Assembly (NCBI RefSeq): GCF_900109775.1
Contig: NZ_FOAX01000002.1
Location: 1,240,001 to 1,304,000, forward strand
Direction: 5' to 3'
DNA: 64,000 nt
From: Pseudoxanthomonas sp. GM95
GTDB taxonomy: Bacteria > Pseudomonadota > Gammaproteobacteria > Xanthomonadales > Xanthomonadaceae
Below are positions 34,084 to 44,000 of this stretch, one piece after another (the stretch's first letter is position 1; each line of letters starts with the position of its first letter). The notes beneath the pieces are model-generated. The model did no database searches, had not been told where the DNA came from, and saw nothing but the letters and a program-made list of their open reading frames with translations. The translations under genes were made by a program, and so were the position numbers.

Positions 34084-37000
34084 ATGTCCGCGATCGAGCA
34101 CTTCCATCCTGCCGTGCAGCGCTGGTTCGACGCGACCTTCGCCGCGCCAACGCAGGCGCAGGTACAGGCTTGGCCATCGATCCAGGCCGGACGCCACACC
34201 CTGGTCGCGGCACCGACGGGATCGGGCAAGACCCTGACCGCCTTCCTCGCTGCGCTGGACGCGCTGGTGCGCGAAGGCGTGGAAGCAGGCGGCGTGCTGC
34301 CCGACCAGACGCGCGTGGTCTACGTGTCGCCGCTCAAGGCGTTATCCAACGACATTCATCTGAACCTGGAGGCGCCGCTGGCGGGCATTCGCGCGCAGTT
34401 GGCGCAGCTGCAGTTGCCGGACGTGGCGATCCGCACCGCGGTACGTACCGGCGATACGCCGCAGCGTGAGCGTGCCGCGGCGCGCCGGTTGCCGCCGCAT
34501 GTGCTGGTGACCACGCCCGAATCGCTGTACGTGCTGCTGGGCAGCGAGTCGGGCAGGGCATCGTTGCGCCACGTGCAGACCGTGATCGTGGATGAGATCC
34601 ACGCCGTCGCCGCGGGCAAGCGGGGCAGCCATCTGGCGCTGTCGCTGGAGCGGTTGCAGCACCTGTGCGCCGCACCGCTCACCCGGGTTGGACTGTCGGC
34701 CACGCAGAAGCCGATCCAGGACGTCGCCTGCTTCCTGGTCGGCGCGGCGCAGGTGACCGATGGCATCCCCGACTGCGCCATCGTCGATATCGGCTACACC
34801 CGCCAGCGCGATCTGGCACTGGAGCTGCCGCCCACGCCGCTGTCGGCGGTGATGTCGGGCGACCAGCTGCAGCAGGTATTCGAACGCATCGCCACGCTGG
34901 TGCGTGCCCATCGCACCACGCTAGTGTTCGTCAACACCCGGCGCATGGCCGAGCGCGTCACCCGCCATCTGGGCGAACTGCTCGGCAAGGAGGTCGTGGC
35001 CGCGCATCACGGTAGCCTGGCGCGCGACGCGCGGCTGCTGGCCGAGCAGCGCCTCAAGGCCGGCCAGCTTCAGGTGCTGGTCGCCACCGCCTCGCTGGAG
35101 CTGGGCCTGGATATCGGCGATGTCGACTTGGTCTGCCAGATCGGCTCGCCGCGCTCGATCGCCACCTTCCTGCAGCGCGCCGGCCGTTCGGGCCATGCGG
35201 TGGGCGGCACGCCGAAGGCGCGGCTGTTCCCGCAATCGCGCGACGAGCTGGTCGAGTGCGCGGCGTTGCTCGATGCAATCAAGCGTGGCGAGCTGGATGC
35301 GCTGCGCATCCCCGAAGCGCCGCGCGATGTGCTGGCGCAACAGCTGATCGCCGAGATCGCCGCGCAGGATTGGGACGAGGACGCCCTGTTCGCATTGGTG
35401 CGGCGCGCGTGGCCGTATGCACGGTTGTCGCGACAGGACTTCGACGCGGTGGTCCGGATGCTGTCCGAAGGCTTTGCCACCCGCAACGGGCAGCGCGCCG
35501 GCTACGTACACCACGACGCGGTCAACGGCCGCCTTCGCCAGCGCCGCGGCGCGCGCATGACCGCGCTGACCAGCGGCGGCACGATCCCCGAGACCGGCGA
35601 TTACAGCGTGCTGCTGGAGCCGCAGTCGGACACGATCGGGACGGTCAACGAAGACTTCGCCATCGAGAGCCTCGCCGGTGACGTGTTCCAGCTGGGCAAC
35701 ACCAGCTACCGCATCCTGCGCGTCGAACCAGGCCGGCTGCGGGTGGAGGACGCGCGCGGCGCGGCGCCGAACATCCCGTTCTGGATCGGCGAAGCGCCCG
35801 GGCGTACCGATGAGCTCTCGCATGCCGTCTCGCGCCTGCGCACGCAGGTGAGCGAGGCGATGGCTCGCGGCGGCCATGACGCCGTGCTGGCCATGCTGCG
35901 CGATGCGTTGGCGCTGGAGGCCGAAGCGGCCCGCCAGATCGCCGATTACCTGTGCGCTGCCTCGCTGGCGCTGGGCACCTTGCCGACCCAGCAACAACTG
36001 GTGATGGAGCGGTTCTTCGACGGTTCCGGCGGCACTCAACTGGTGATCCACAGTCCGTACGGCAGCCGGCTCAATCGCGCCTGGGGCCTGGCGTTGCGCA
36101 AGCGCTTCTGCCGCACCTTCAATTTCGAGCTGCAGGCCGCCGCGACCGAAGACGCGATCATCCTCTCGCTTTCCACCAGTCACAGCTTTCCGCTGGAAGA
36201 AGTCTGGCATTACCTCAAGTCTGGCAGTGCCTTGCACGTGCTGGTGCAGGCCTTGCTGGATGCGCCGCTGTTCGGCGCGCGCTGGCGATGGAACGCCACC
36301 AATGCCATGGCGCTGCCGCGCTTCACCGGCGGGCGCAAGGTCGCCCCACAGCTGCAGCGCATGAAGTCCGAAGACCTGCTGGCCACGGTGTTCCCGGACC
36401 AGGTGGCCTGCGCCGAAAACCTGGTGGGCGAGCGCGAAGTGCCCGATCACCCGCTTGTCGCGCAGACGCTGGAGGATTGCCTGCACGAGGCCATGGACGC
36501 GCAAGGCTGGCTGGCGCTGCTGGCGCGGATGGAAGCGGGGCAGGTGCAACTGCTCGCCCGCGACCTGGCGGCGCCATCGCCGCTGGCGGCCGAGGTGCTG
36601 CAGGCCAAGCCATACGCCTTCCTCGACGATGCGCCGCTGGAGGAGCGTCGCACCCAGGCGGTGCGGGCGCGGCGTTACACCGATCCGGACACGGTCGACG
36701 ACTTGGGGCGCCTGGATCCGGAAGCCATTGCCGCCGTGCGCGTGGAAGCCTGGCCGCAGGTGCGCGATGCCGACGAGATGCACGAGGCGTTGACCGGTCT
36801 GGGCCTGCTGACGCCGGACGAGGTCGCCGCGAACGTGGGCTGGGACGCGTGGCTGGCGGCATTGGCCAAGGACGGCCGCGCCGCCCGGTTGTGCGACGGC
36901 GCAGGCGCGCCCGGACTGTGGATCGGCGCGGAGCGCCTGGCCCAGTTCGGCCCGCTGTATCCGCAGGCGCATCCCACGCCACCGATCCGCGTGCCGCGTG

Positions 37001-38451
37001 GCCATGCCGTGGAGGATTGGCAGCCGGAAACCGCGCTGCGCGAACTGCTGCGCGCGCGGCTGTCCGGCTTCGGCCCTGTGCCGGCGGCGGTGCTCGCCGC
37101 CGACCTGCACCTGCCGCAGCGCGACGTGGAGGTGGCGCTGCTGGCCCTGCAGCGCGATGGCTTCGTGATCGCCGGGCGCCTGAGTCCGGGCGCACAACAC
37201 GAGGAATGGTGCGAGCGGCACCTGCTGGCGCGCATCCATCGCTACACGCTGGGGCGGCTGCGGCGCGAGATCGAACCGGTGCCGGTGCGCGACTACGCGC
37301 GGTTCCTGTTCCAGTGGCAGCACGTCGATGCCGATACGCGCGTGGCTGGGCCTGAAGCGCTGGCCGGCGTGCTGGCCCAGCTGGAAGGCTACGAAGCCCA
37401 GGCTGCGGTCTGGGAAAGCGAGCTGCTGTCGGCCCGCGTGCACGACTATGCACCGGCGTGGCTGGACGAACTCTGCGTCGCCGGGCGCACGCTGTGGACG
37501 CGCCTGCGACCGCCGCCGAATACGGTAGGGAAAGGCGGTGGTACCTCGCTGCGTTCGACGCCGCTGCTGCTGTTGCCACGGCGCAGCGCGGGCCACTGGA
37601 CACGGCTGGCGCCGGAAGGCGAGGGCGAGGCTGCGCTGGGATCGCGTGCGCAGCGCGTGGCCGATTACCTGGCCACGCATGGCGCCTCGTTTTTCGACGA
37701 GATCGCCGACGGCACGCGGTTGATGTCGACCGAGCTGGAGGACGCGTTGTCCGAACTGGTCGCCCGTGGCCGGGTGCATTGCGACAGCTTCGGCGGCCTG
37801 CGCGCGCTGTTGGTGCCGGCCTCCAAGCGGCCTTCTGCCTTGTCACGCCGGCGTCGGCGGGTGCCCCTGTTCGGTATTCAGGATGCGGGGCGCTGGGCGC
37901 TGGTCCGCGCGCGTCCGACCGTCGATGCGGCTGCCCCCGATGCACGCGCGCTGGAAGCTGAAGCCCGCCGCGAATCGGTCGAACACATCGCCCGCCTGCT
38001 GCTGCAGCGCTATGGCGTGGTGGGCTGGCGCCTGCTGGAACGCGAAGCCGGCTGGCTGCCGGCCTGGCGCGAACTGGTGCGCGTCTACCAGCGGCTGGAG
38101 GCACGTGGCGAGATCCGCGGCGGGCGTTTCATCGATGGGCTGTCCGGCGAGCAGTTCGCGCTGCCCGAGGCGATCGGCCTGCTGCGCGAGACGCGCCGCC
38201 GGGCACACGATGGCCGCTTCATCAGTCTGTCGGCCTCGGACCCGGCCAACCTGTTGGGCAGCGTGCTGCCGGGCGACCGCGTGGCGCGCGTGCCGGGCAA
38301 CCGCGTGGTGTTCCGCGACGGCATCCCGGTGGCGACCTGGATCGGCGATCGTTTCGAGGCGCTGGTCCCGTTGGATGCCGAGACGCGTGCCGAAGTGCTG
38401 GCAAGCTTGACCGGGCGCGCGTCACGCCTGCAGGCCTTGCTGCCGGAGTAA
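34084..38451 (+). CDS. lhr: Lhr-like ATP-dependent DNA helicase
   Basis: A 1455-residue superfamily-2 helicase of the Lhr (large helicase-related) group, thought to act in DNA repair. Walker A is APTGSGKT (43-50), motif II is DEIH (170-173), and QRAGRSGH marks motif VI. The two RecA domains are followed by the winged-helix and beta-barrel Lhr core, then the long C-terminal extension (about residues 880-1455) that distinguishes full-length Lhr (E. coli 1538 residues) from the short ligase-associated form. The start MSAIEHFHP at 34084 is preferred to a GTG at 34072. A frame of more than 900 codons lies antisense to it but is an artefact of GC-rich codons. Confidence 0.92.
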   Translation: MSAIEHFHPAVQRWFDATFAAPTQAQVQAWPSIQAGRHTLVAAPTGSGKTLTAFLAALDALVREGVEAGGVLPDQTRVVYVSPLKALSNDIHLNLEAPLAGIRAQLAQLQLPDVAIRTAVRTGDTPQRERAAARRLPPHVLVTTPESLYVLLGSESGRASLRHVQTVIVDEIHAVAAGKRGSHLALSLERLQHLCAAPLTRVGLSATQKPIQDVACFLVGAAQVTDGIPDCAIVDIGYTRQRDLALELPPTPLSAVMSGDQLQQVFERIATLVRAHRTTLVFVNTRRMAERVTRHLGELLGKEVVAAHHGSLARDARLLAEQRLKAGQLQVLVATASLELGLDIGDVDLVCQIGSPRSIATFLQRAGRSGHAVGGTPKARLFPQSRDELVECAALLDAIKRGELDALRIPEAPRDVLAQQLIAEIAAQDWDEDALFALVRRAWPYARLSRQDFDAVVRMLSEGFATRNGQRAGYVHHDAVNGRLRQRRGARMTALTSGGTIPETGDYSVLLEPQSDTIGTVNEDFAIESLAGDVFQLGNTSYRILRVEPGRLRVEDARGAAPNIPFWIGEAPGRTDELSHAVSRLRTQVSEAMARGGHDAVLAMLRDALALEAEAARQIADYLCAASLALGTLPTQQQLVMERFFDGSGGTQLVIHSPYGSRLNRAWGLALRKRFCRTFNFELQAAATEDAIILSLSTSHSFPLEEVWHYLKSGSALHVLVQALLDAPLFGARWRWNATNAMALPRFTGGRKVAPQLQRMKSEDLLATVFPDQVACAENLVGEREVPDHPLVAQTLEDCLHEAMDAQGWLALLARMEAGQVQLLARDLAAPSPLAAEVLQAKPYAFLDDAPLEERRTQAVRARRYTDPDTVDDLGRLDPEAIAAVRVEAWPQVRDADEMHEALTGLGLLTPDEVAANVGWDAWLAALAKDGRAARLCDGAGAPGLWIGAERLAQFGPLYPQAHPTPPIRVPRGHAVEDWQPETALRELLRARLSGFGPVPAAVLAADLHLPQRDVEVALLALQRDGFVIAGRLSPGAQHEEWCERHLLARIHRYTLGRLRREIEPVPVRDYARFLFQWQHVDADTRVAGPEALAGVLAQLEGYEAQAAVWESELLSARVHDYAPAWLDELCVAGRTLWTRLRPPPNTVGKGGGTSLRSTPLLLLPRRSAGHWTRLAPEGEGEAALGSRAQRVADYLATHGASFFDEIADGTRLMSTELEDALSELVARGRVHCDSFGGLRALLVPASKRPSALSRRRRRVPLFGIQDAGRWALVRARPTVDAAAPDARALEAEARRESVEHIARLLLQRYGVVGWRLLEREAGWLPAWRELVRVYQRLEARGEIRGGRFIDGLSGEQFALPEAIGLLRETRRRAHDGRFISLSASDPANLLGSVLPGDRVARVPGNRVVFRDGIPVATWIGDRFEALVPLDAETRAEVLASLTGRASRLQALLPE

Positions 38452-38524
38452 GCGGGTTGGCAGGGTCAGCGCTGCGGCTTGAGTCACGCACGGTGTTCGA
38501 GCAAGCCGATGCCGCGTTCTCCGA

Positions 38525-38824
38525 TCAGTGTCGCGGTCCCGTCGTCACGTCCACTGCCTGGATCACGATCCCGCCGAAACGCGCCTCGTCGGCACGGCAG
38601 GCAATGCCATCCACATAGCAGTCATGGCTGGCGTAGGGCGCGCCGGACTGCGCATAGCGCGCGATGAAGCCACCGGACAACGATGCATTGGCAAACACCA
38701 GGCGATGTCCATCGCGATCGGCGGCGCGCGCGGCACAGGCCGGGCACAGGTAGCGCGGATAGCGCGGACTGGGGATGACCTCGGTACTGCAGATCGGGCA
38801 CGCCTGGCGCTGGGGCAGGTCCAT
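38525..38824 (-). CDS. Small zinc-ribbon hypothetical protein
   Basis: A 99-residue protein with a CPIC...CPAC zinc ribbon at 9-30 (ACPICSTEVIPSPRYPRYLC), then a part with FANASLSGGFIARYAQSG and GIACRADEARFGGIVIQ. The second half resembles a conserved, uncharacterised bacterial family also found in stand-alone form in xanthomonads, but I cannot name it. No membrane segment is visible. It lies between lhr (convergent) and a small membrane protein on the same strand, 40 bp away. Confidence 0.7.
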   Translation of the reverse strand: MDLPQRQACPICSTEVIPSPRYPRYLCPACAARAADRDGHRLVFANASLSGGFIARYAQSGAPYASHDCYVDGIACRADEARFGGIVIQAVDVTTGPRH

Positions 38825-38864
38825 CAGGCGCGCACTCCGTGTGAGTTGCGGAAGACAGCGGTAC

Positions 38865-39248
38865 TCATAGGTAAGTCTCCAGCTGCAGAGACAGCAGCGA
38901 GCCCACCAGCGCGACGAAGAGTAGCGCCATGGCCAGGCACAAGGTGCCAGCCACGAGCTTGAACGAGGCCATCAGGACGCGGCCGTTGCCGAGTTGGCCT
39001 TCACTGACTTCGGGCCACAGGTACCAAGCCGTTGGCAGGGCCCAACAGACGACAAGGAAAGCGGCCGATAGGCCCGGCGCGTCGGGCGAAAACCCGATCA
39101 TCATCGCCAACGGGGGCATCAGCAGCACGCTGGCCAGACAGGTCAGCCAGAAGCGGCGATGCGGCCGCGGCGCACGCCAGCGCCAGTCGTCGGCCACCCG
39201 CGCCTGTGGCGGTGCGTAATCGAGCGCCTGGTCCCCCATGTGCTGCAT
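38865..39248 (-). CDS. Small membrane protein of unknown function
   Basis: A 127-residue protein with three hydrophobic segments: FWLTCLASVLLMPPLAMMIG, LSAAFLVVCWALPTAWYLW and a final one around LVAGTLCLAMALLFVALVG. The N-terminus is polar (MQHMGDQALDY...), probably cytoplasmic. The ATG at 39248 is chosen because GGGAGGG lies 9 bases upstream; an in-frame ATG at 39257 would place that site too close. No family recognised. Confidence 0.65.
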   Translation of the reverse strand: MQHMGDQALDYAPPQARVADDWRWRAPRPHRRFWLTCLASVLLMPPLAMMIGFSPDAPGLSAAFLVVCWALPTAWYLWPEVSEGQLGNGRVLMASFKLVAGTLCLAMALLFVALVGSLLSLQLETYL

Positions 39249-39407
39249 CGGTGGCATCCCTCCCTGGAAAGCGGCGTTGCGCGGCCGGCACACCATGCAC
39301 CAGCCACACGCCGCGGCGAATTATTGCCCAGCCGCAGGAGTACGGTTTCGCAAACCCGAACAGGACGTGGCCGCTGGCAATCGCATCGCAATCAAGGTGC
39401 TGGCGAT

Positions 39408-39821
39408 TCAGGCCTGCCGCGTGACGAAACCTGCGACCAGCAGGCCCCACAACCCCAGCACTGCCAGGAAGTTGAAGGTGAACACCAGCCCGCGCAGCCG
39501 CACGTTGCGGGTCAGGATCTGCACGCCGCTATGCAGCACCCGTCCGGCGATGAAGGCCCAGGCCAGCGCCTGCGCCGCGGCGCCCGTGCCCATGGGAAAC
39601 AGCATCAACAGCACGCAGGCCACGTGGAAGAACAGCGGCCACTCGAACTGATTGGAGAGATTGGCGCTGATGCGCGGCTCCACGCCGGCCAGGGGATTGC
39701 TGCCATCGGCCCGCCGGCCCACGCCCCACACCGCCGGCGCCCGCGCCACGGTCAGGGCGACGTACAACAGCGCCGCCCATGCGACATGGGCGGCCATGGG
39801 AATCACAAGGAACTGTGGCAT
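39408..39821 (-). CDS. MAPEG family membrane protein
   Basis: A 137-residue integral membrane protein with four hydrophobic segments. The MAPEG (membrane-associated proteins in eicosanoid and glutathione metabolism) signature is present as ISANLSNQFEWPLFFHVAC and the later GRVLHSGVQILTRNVRLRG. Bacterial members are mostly uncharacterised; some have glutathione transferase or peroxidase activity. Its stop lies 159 bp after the small membrane protein's start, on the same strand. Confidence 0.87.
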   Translation of the reverse strand: MPQFLVIPMAAHVAWAALLYVALTVARAPAVWGVGRRADGSNPLAGVEPRISANLSNQFEWPLFFHVACVLLMLFPMGTGAAAQALAWAFIAGRVLHSGVQILTRNVRLRGLVFTFNFLAVLGLWGLLVAGFVTRQA

Positions 39822-39872
39822 CGAAATCCTGTTCGTGGTTGCTTGATCCAGCGATGCTTACCGAGCTTTTTG

Positions 39873-40253
39873 TTATCCGCCGACCGGCGGTTCCCACAGC
39901 TCGACCTTGTTGCCGTCCGGGTCGATGACCCAGCCGAACTTGCCTTGTTCCGAATCGCTGATCTTGTCCACGACGTCGCAACCTTCTTCGCGCAGGACGG
40001 CGAGCAACGCATCCAGATCATCGACCCGGAAGTTGATCATGAACGAGGCGGTGCTGGGTTCCATGTAACTGGTGTCGTGCGCGAACGGGCTCCAGATCGT
40101 CATGCCGGCCGCACTATCCGCGCCTCCCCACTGGAACACCGCGCCCCCCCATTCGCTGACGTCGAGGCCAAGGTGATCGCGATACCAGGCGCTGAGCGCT
40201 TTCGGGTCAGGCGATTTGAAGAAGATGCCGCCAATGCCGGTGACACGTTTCAT
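39873..40253 (-). CDS. VOC family (glyoxalase-like) protein
   Basis: A 126-residue single-domain vicinal-oxygen-chelate protein. The start VTGIGGIFFKSPDPKALSAW and the end WVIDPDGNKVELWEPP are diagnostic of the glyoxalase/bleomycin-resistance fold. The C-terminal metal Glu is kept (ELWEPP); in the N-terminal half the typical metal His is not evident, so catalytic activity is unproven. The ATG at 40253 is followed by MKRVTG. Confidence 0.88.
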   Translation of the reverse strand: MKRVTGIGGIFFKSPDPKALSAWYRDHLGLDVSEWGGAVFQWGGADSAAGMTIWSPFAHDTSYMEPSTASFMINFRVDDLDALLAVLREEGCDVVDKISDSEQGKFGWVIDPDGNKVELWEPPVGG

Positions 40254-40320
40254 GATTCTTCTCCCAGGAAATGAATGGTCCCGCTTTCGTCAGAGTGCTT
40301 GGTGGATTTGAGAACGGCGG

Positions 40321-40989
40321 TCACCAAAATTTCCACCAAGCTTTCTTGTGCGTTTTGACTCGCTTGAAAATCAATAGAGGAATTGACTCGGAATCTAACG
40401 GTGCTAACGCTGTGCCGTACACGCCCTCCAATTGATAACCGAAGAATGCCGCCAGCGCAGCTTCGCCGAGTTCAAGTGGATGGAAGACAAAGGGATAGGT
40501 TTCGCCGGCCTGGGCCTCGGCTGGATCTATCGCGGGGTGATCACCTGCCCAGAAAGGCATTTCGAACTTGAACGGAGAACCGATGTTTTCCAGCACGCCG
40601 CTGTCCGGAGACAGGCTCAAACTACGAATGAGGTGCCTGTCGCGCCACTGCGCAAAGGCCAGCCAATCGACCACGCTGTGCATCGCGTGGAGTGTCACGG
40701 TTCCCGCACCGATGCGTTCAATGAAACGCATCGGAAGTTGCGATGGGTAGTCGAGCGCGAATTCGGCAGCAGCGACGATCGAGACGCCTGGGAAACACCC
40801 TAGGTAGATCTCGTCATCTGGCGGGCTGGTGAAACTTAAGCTCCCTTCGCCTACAAACTCCAACATCTCGCCGGGAAACATGCGTGCCGCAAGTTGATGC
40901 GTTGCGGCCCGATCCAGTCCAGGCTGTTTTGCGAGGGCGTAGCGGGCGTCTTGTTCCGATTGGACCAGCATCCATGTCTTGGCACCCAT
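40321..40989 (-). CDS. DUF6928-like family protein
   Basis: A 222-residue soluble protein that resembles an uncharacterised family I tentatively place in DUF6928, from the start MGAKTWMLV and the C-terminal FGYQLEGVYG. The segment DDEIYLGCFPGVSIVAAAEF and the repeated Trp at the C-terminal tail (KKAWWKFW) are features of the chain. No catalytic motif is evident. The base composition is visibly lower in GC than its neighbours (for example 40321-40460 and 40590-40690), hinting at later acquisition. Confidence 0.7.
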   Translation of the reverse strand: MGAKTWMLVQSEQDARYALAKQPGLDRAATHQLAARMFPGEMLEFVGEGSLSFTSPPDDEIYLGCFPGVSIVAAAEFALDYPSQLPMRFIERIGAGTVTLHAMHSVVDWLAFAQWRDRHLIRSLSLSPDSGVLENIGSPFKFEMPFWAGDHPAIDPAEAQAGETYPFVFHPLELGEAALAAFFGYQLEGVYGTALAPLDSESIPLLIFKRVKTHKKAWWKFW

Positions 40990-41074
40990 CTCACCGTCTT
41001 CCTAGCGTCGTTGTTCGCATCCTAGACAGAAACAGGAATCTTGGTGGTGTCGAACGCGGCAGACGTTGGGAGAA

Positions 41075-44000
41075 TCAAGCCGCAGGCGCCAGCGCCGCCA
41101 GCAGTCCCTTCGCCGCGTTGAACCGGTCAGCCACTTCCAGTAGCGGGAGCTTGATCTTGAGCTTGTCCGGGCCGTCCATCGCGTAGATGCGCGGTTGCTT
41201 CTGGATCATCTGGATGACGGTCATCGGGTCCACCTTGGGCTTGCTGTCGAACACGATGCGGCCACCGTTCTCGCCCAGCTCCAGCTTGCGGATGCCCAGT
41301 TCGTCGGCCGTGAGCTTCAGTTCGGCCGTGGCGAACAGGTATTTCACCGGATCGGGCAGCAGGCCGAAGCGGTCGATCATCTCGACCTGCAGTTCGCGCA
41401 GTTCGTGCACGTCCGGTGCGCTGGAGATGCGCTTGTACAGGGTCAGGCGCGTGTGGACGTCGGGGAGGTAATCCTCAGGGATCAGCGCGGGTACGTGCAG
41501 GCCGATCTCGGCGCCTCGCGATTCACCGGCGTCCACGTCGGGCAGCTGGCCCTTGCGGATCGAGCGCACCGCGCGATCCAGCAGCTCGGTGTACAGGCTG
41601 AAGCCGATCTCGGCCATCTGGCCGCTCTGGTCTTCGCCCAGCAGCTCGCCGGCGCCGCGGATTTCCAGGTCGTGGGTGGACAGCATGAAGCCCGCGCCCA
41701 GTTCGTCCATCGAGGAAATCGCCTCCAGGCGACGGCGCGCGTCATCGGTCAGCGAGCGTGTTTCCGGTGCGACCAGGTACGCGTACGAGCGATGGTGCGA
41801 ACGTCCGACGCGGCCACGCAACTGGTGCAACTGGGCCAGGCCGAAGCGGTCGGCGCGGTTGATGATGATGGTGTTGGCGTTGGGGATGTCGATGCCCGAT
41901 TCGATGATCGTCGAGCACAGCAGCACGTTGAAACGCTGCTTCTGGAAGCCCAGCATCACCTGTTCCAGCTCGCGCTCGGGCATCTGGCCGTGGGCGACGC
42001 CGATGCGCGCTTCCGGCACGAGGATCTGCAGGTCGCGCTGCATGCGGCCGATGCTTTCCACGTCGTTGTGCAGGAAGTAGACCTGGCCGCCGCGCGCCAA
42101 CTCGCGTTGGAACGCCTCGCGTAGCAACGCCTCATCCCACACGGTGACGAAGGTCTGCACCGCCATGCGGTTGGCTGGCGGGGTGGCGATGATCGACAGG
42201 TCGCGCAGGCCGGCCATGGCCATGTTGAGCGTGCGCGGGATCGGCGTGGCGGTCAGGGTCAGCAGGTGGACGTTCGCGCGCAGCGCCTTGAGGCCTTCCT
42301 TCTGGCGCACGCCGAAACGTTGTTCCTCATCGACGATGACCAAGCCCAGATCCTTGAACTTCACGTCCGGCTGCAGCAGGCGATGGGTGCCGACGATCAC
42401 GTCCAGCTGGCCGTCAGCCAGCTTGGCCAGCTCGGCCTTGATCTCCTTGGGCGTCTTGAAGCGCGACAGCACTTCCACGCGCAGCGGCCAGTCGGCGAAG
42501 CGGTCGCGGAAATTGCGGTAATGCTGCTCGGCCAGCAGCGTGGTCGGTACCAGCACGGCGACCTGCTTGCCGGCGCTTGCGGCGGCGAAGGCCGCGCGCA
42601 CGGCGACTTCGGTCTTGCCGAAACCCACGTCGCCGCAGACCACGCGGTCCATCGGCTGGCTGCTGGCCAGGTCGCGCAGCACCGAGTCGATGGCGTGCAG
42701 CTGGTCGGGCGTTTCCTCGAACGGGAAGGTCGCGGCGAACGGCTCGTACATCGCCCGGTCCACGTCCAGCGCCAGGCCGGCGCGCGCATGGCGGCGGGCC
42801 TGGATTTCCAGCAGTTCGGCGGCCACGTCGCGCACCTTCTCGGCGGCGCGGCGCTTGGCCTTGGTCCAGGCTTCGCCGCCGAGCGAATGCAGCGGCGCGG
42901 TTTCCACCGAGGCGCCGGAATAGCGGCTGATCAGATGCAGCTGCGCGACCGGCACGTACAGGCGATCGCCCTTGGCGTATTCGATCTCGACGTACTCGGC
43001 CGGCATGCCGCCGGCTTCCAGCGTGACCAGGCCGCGGTAACGGCCAACGCCGTGATCCTCGTGGACGATCGGCGCGCCTTCGGACAGCTCACCCAGGTCA
43101 CGGATGATCGCCTCGGGTTCCTTGCCGCTGCGGCGCCGACGATGCGGCTGGCTGGCCCGCTCGGGGAACAGCTGGCGCTCGGTGAGCACGGCGATGCGCG
43201 GGTCTTCCAGCGCGAAGCCGTCTTCCAACGGCGCCACGGCGATGGCGAAGGGTTTGGCCTTGCCGCCGGTCTTGCCGAGGAAGGCGTTGAAGTCGGCCAC
43301 GACCTCCGGCACCAGGCCGGCGGACTGCATGACTTCCATCAGCGCCTCGCGGCGGCCGGCCGAATCGGAAGCGATCATCACCCCGCCCGGATAGCCGGAC
43401 AGGAAGGTCTTCAGCGCTTCACCTGCCGGCGCATCGCGCGGGGCCAGCGGCAGCGGCGGCAGGGCGACATCGCCAAGCGGCTTGGACTCTTCGAAGCGTG
43501 GATGCGTCGGACCACACAGCTCGATGCGCGGCAGCGTGTTGAGCACTTCGCGCAGCGGATTGGGCGCCAGGTACAGCTCGTCCGGCGGCAGCACCGGATG
43601 CTCGACATCGTGGCGACGCTGCTCGTAGCGCGACTGCGCCTGCAGCCAGAACGCATCGCCGTTGGCCAGCGCCGGTTCGGCCAGCAGCGGCAGCGCCTTG
43701 GGCCCGACGTAGTCGAACAGCGTCGCGGTCTGGTCGTAGAACAGCGGCAGGTAATACTCAACCCCGGCCGGGGCGATGCCGGATTTCAGATCCTGGTAGA
43801 GCGCGCTCTTGCGCGTATCCACGTCGAAACGCTCGCGCAGGGTGTTCATGGCCTTCTCGACGCTGCGCGGATCCAGCGGCACTTCGCGCCCAGGGAGGAT
43901 GCGGATGGCGTCGGTCTTGTCCAGCGAGCGCTGGGTTTCCGGATCGAACGCGCGGATGGTGTCGATGTTCTCGTCGAACAGCTCGATCCGCAGCGGCGCC

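Noticed and set aside
34921..37779. A 952-codon open frame antisense to lhr
   Set aside because: It lies wholly inside lhr on the other strand and reads as Arg/Ala/Gln/His-rich sequence, the usual shadow of a GC-rich gene.
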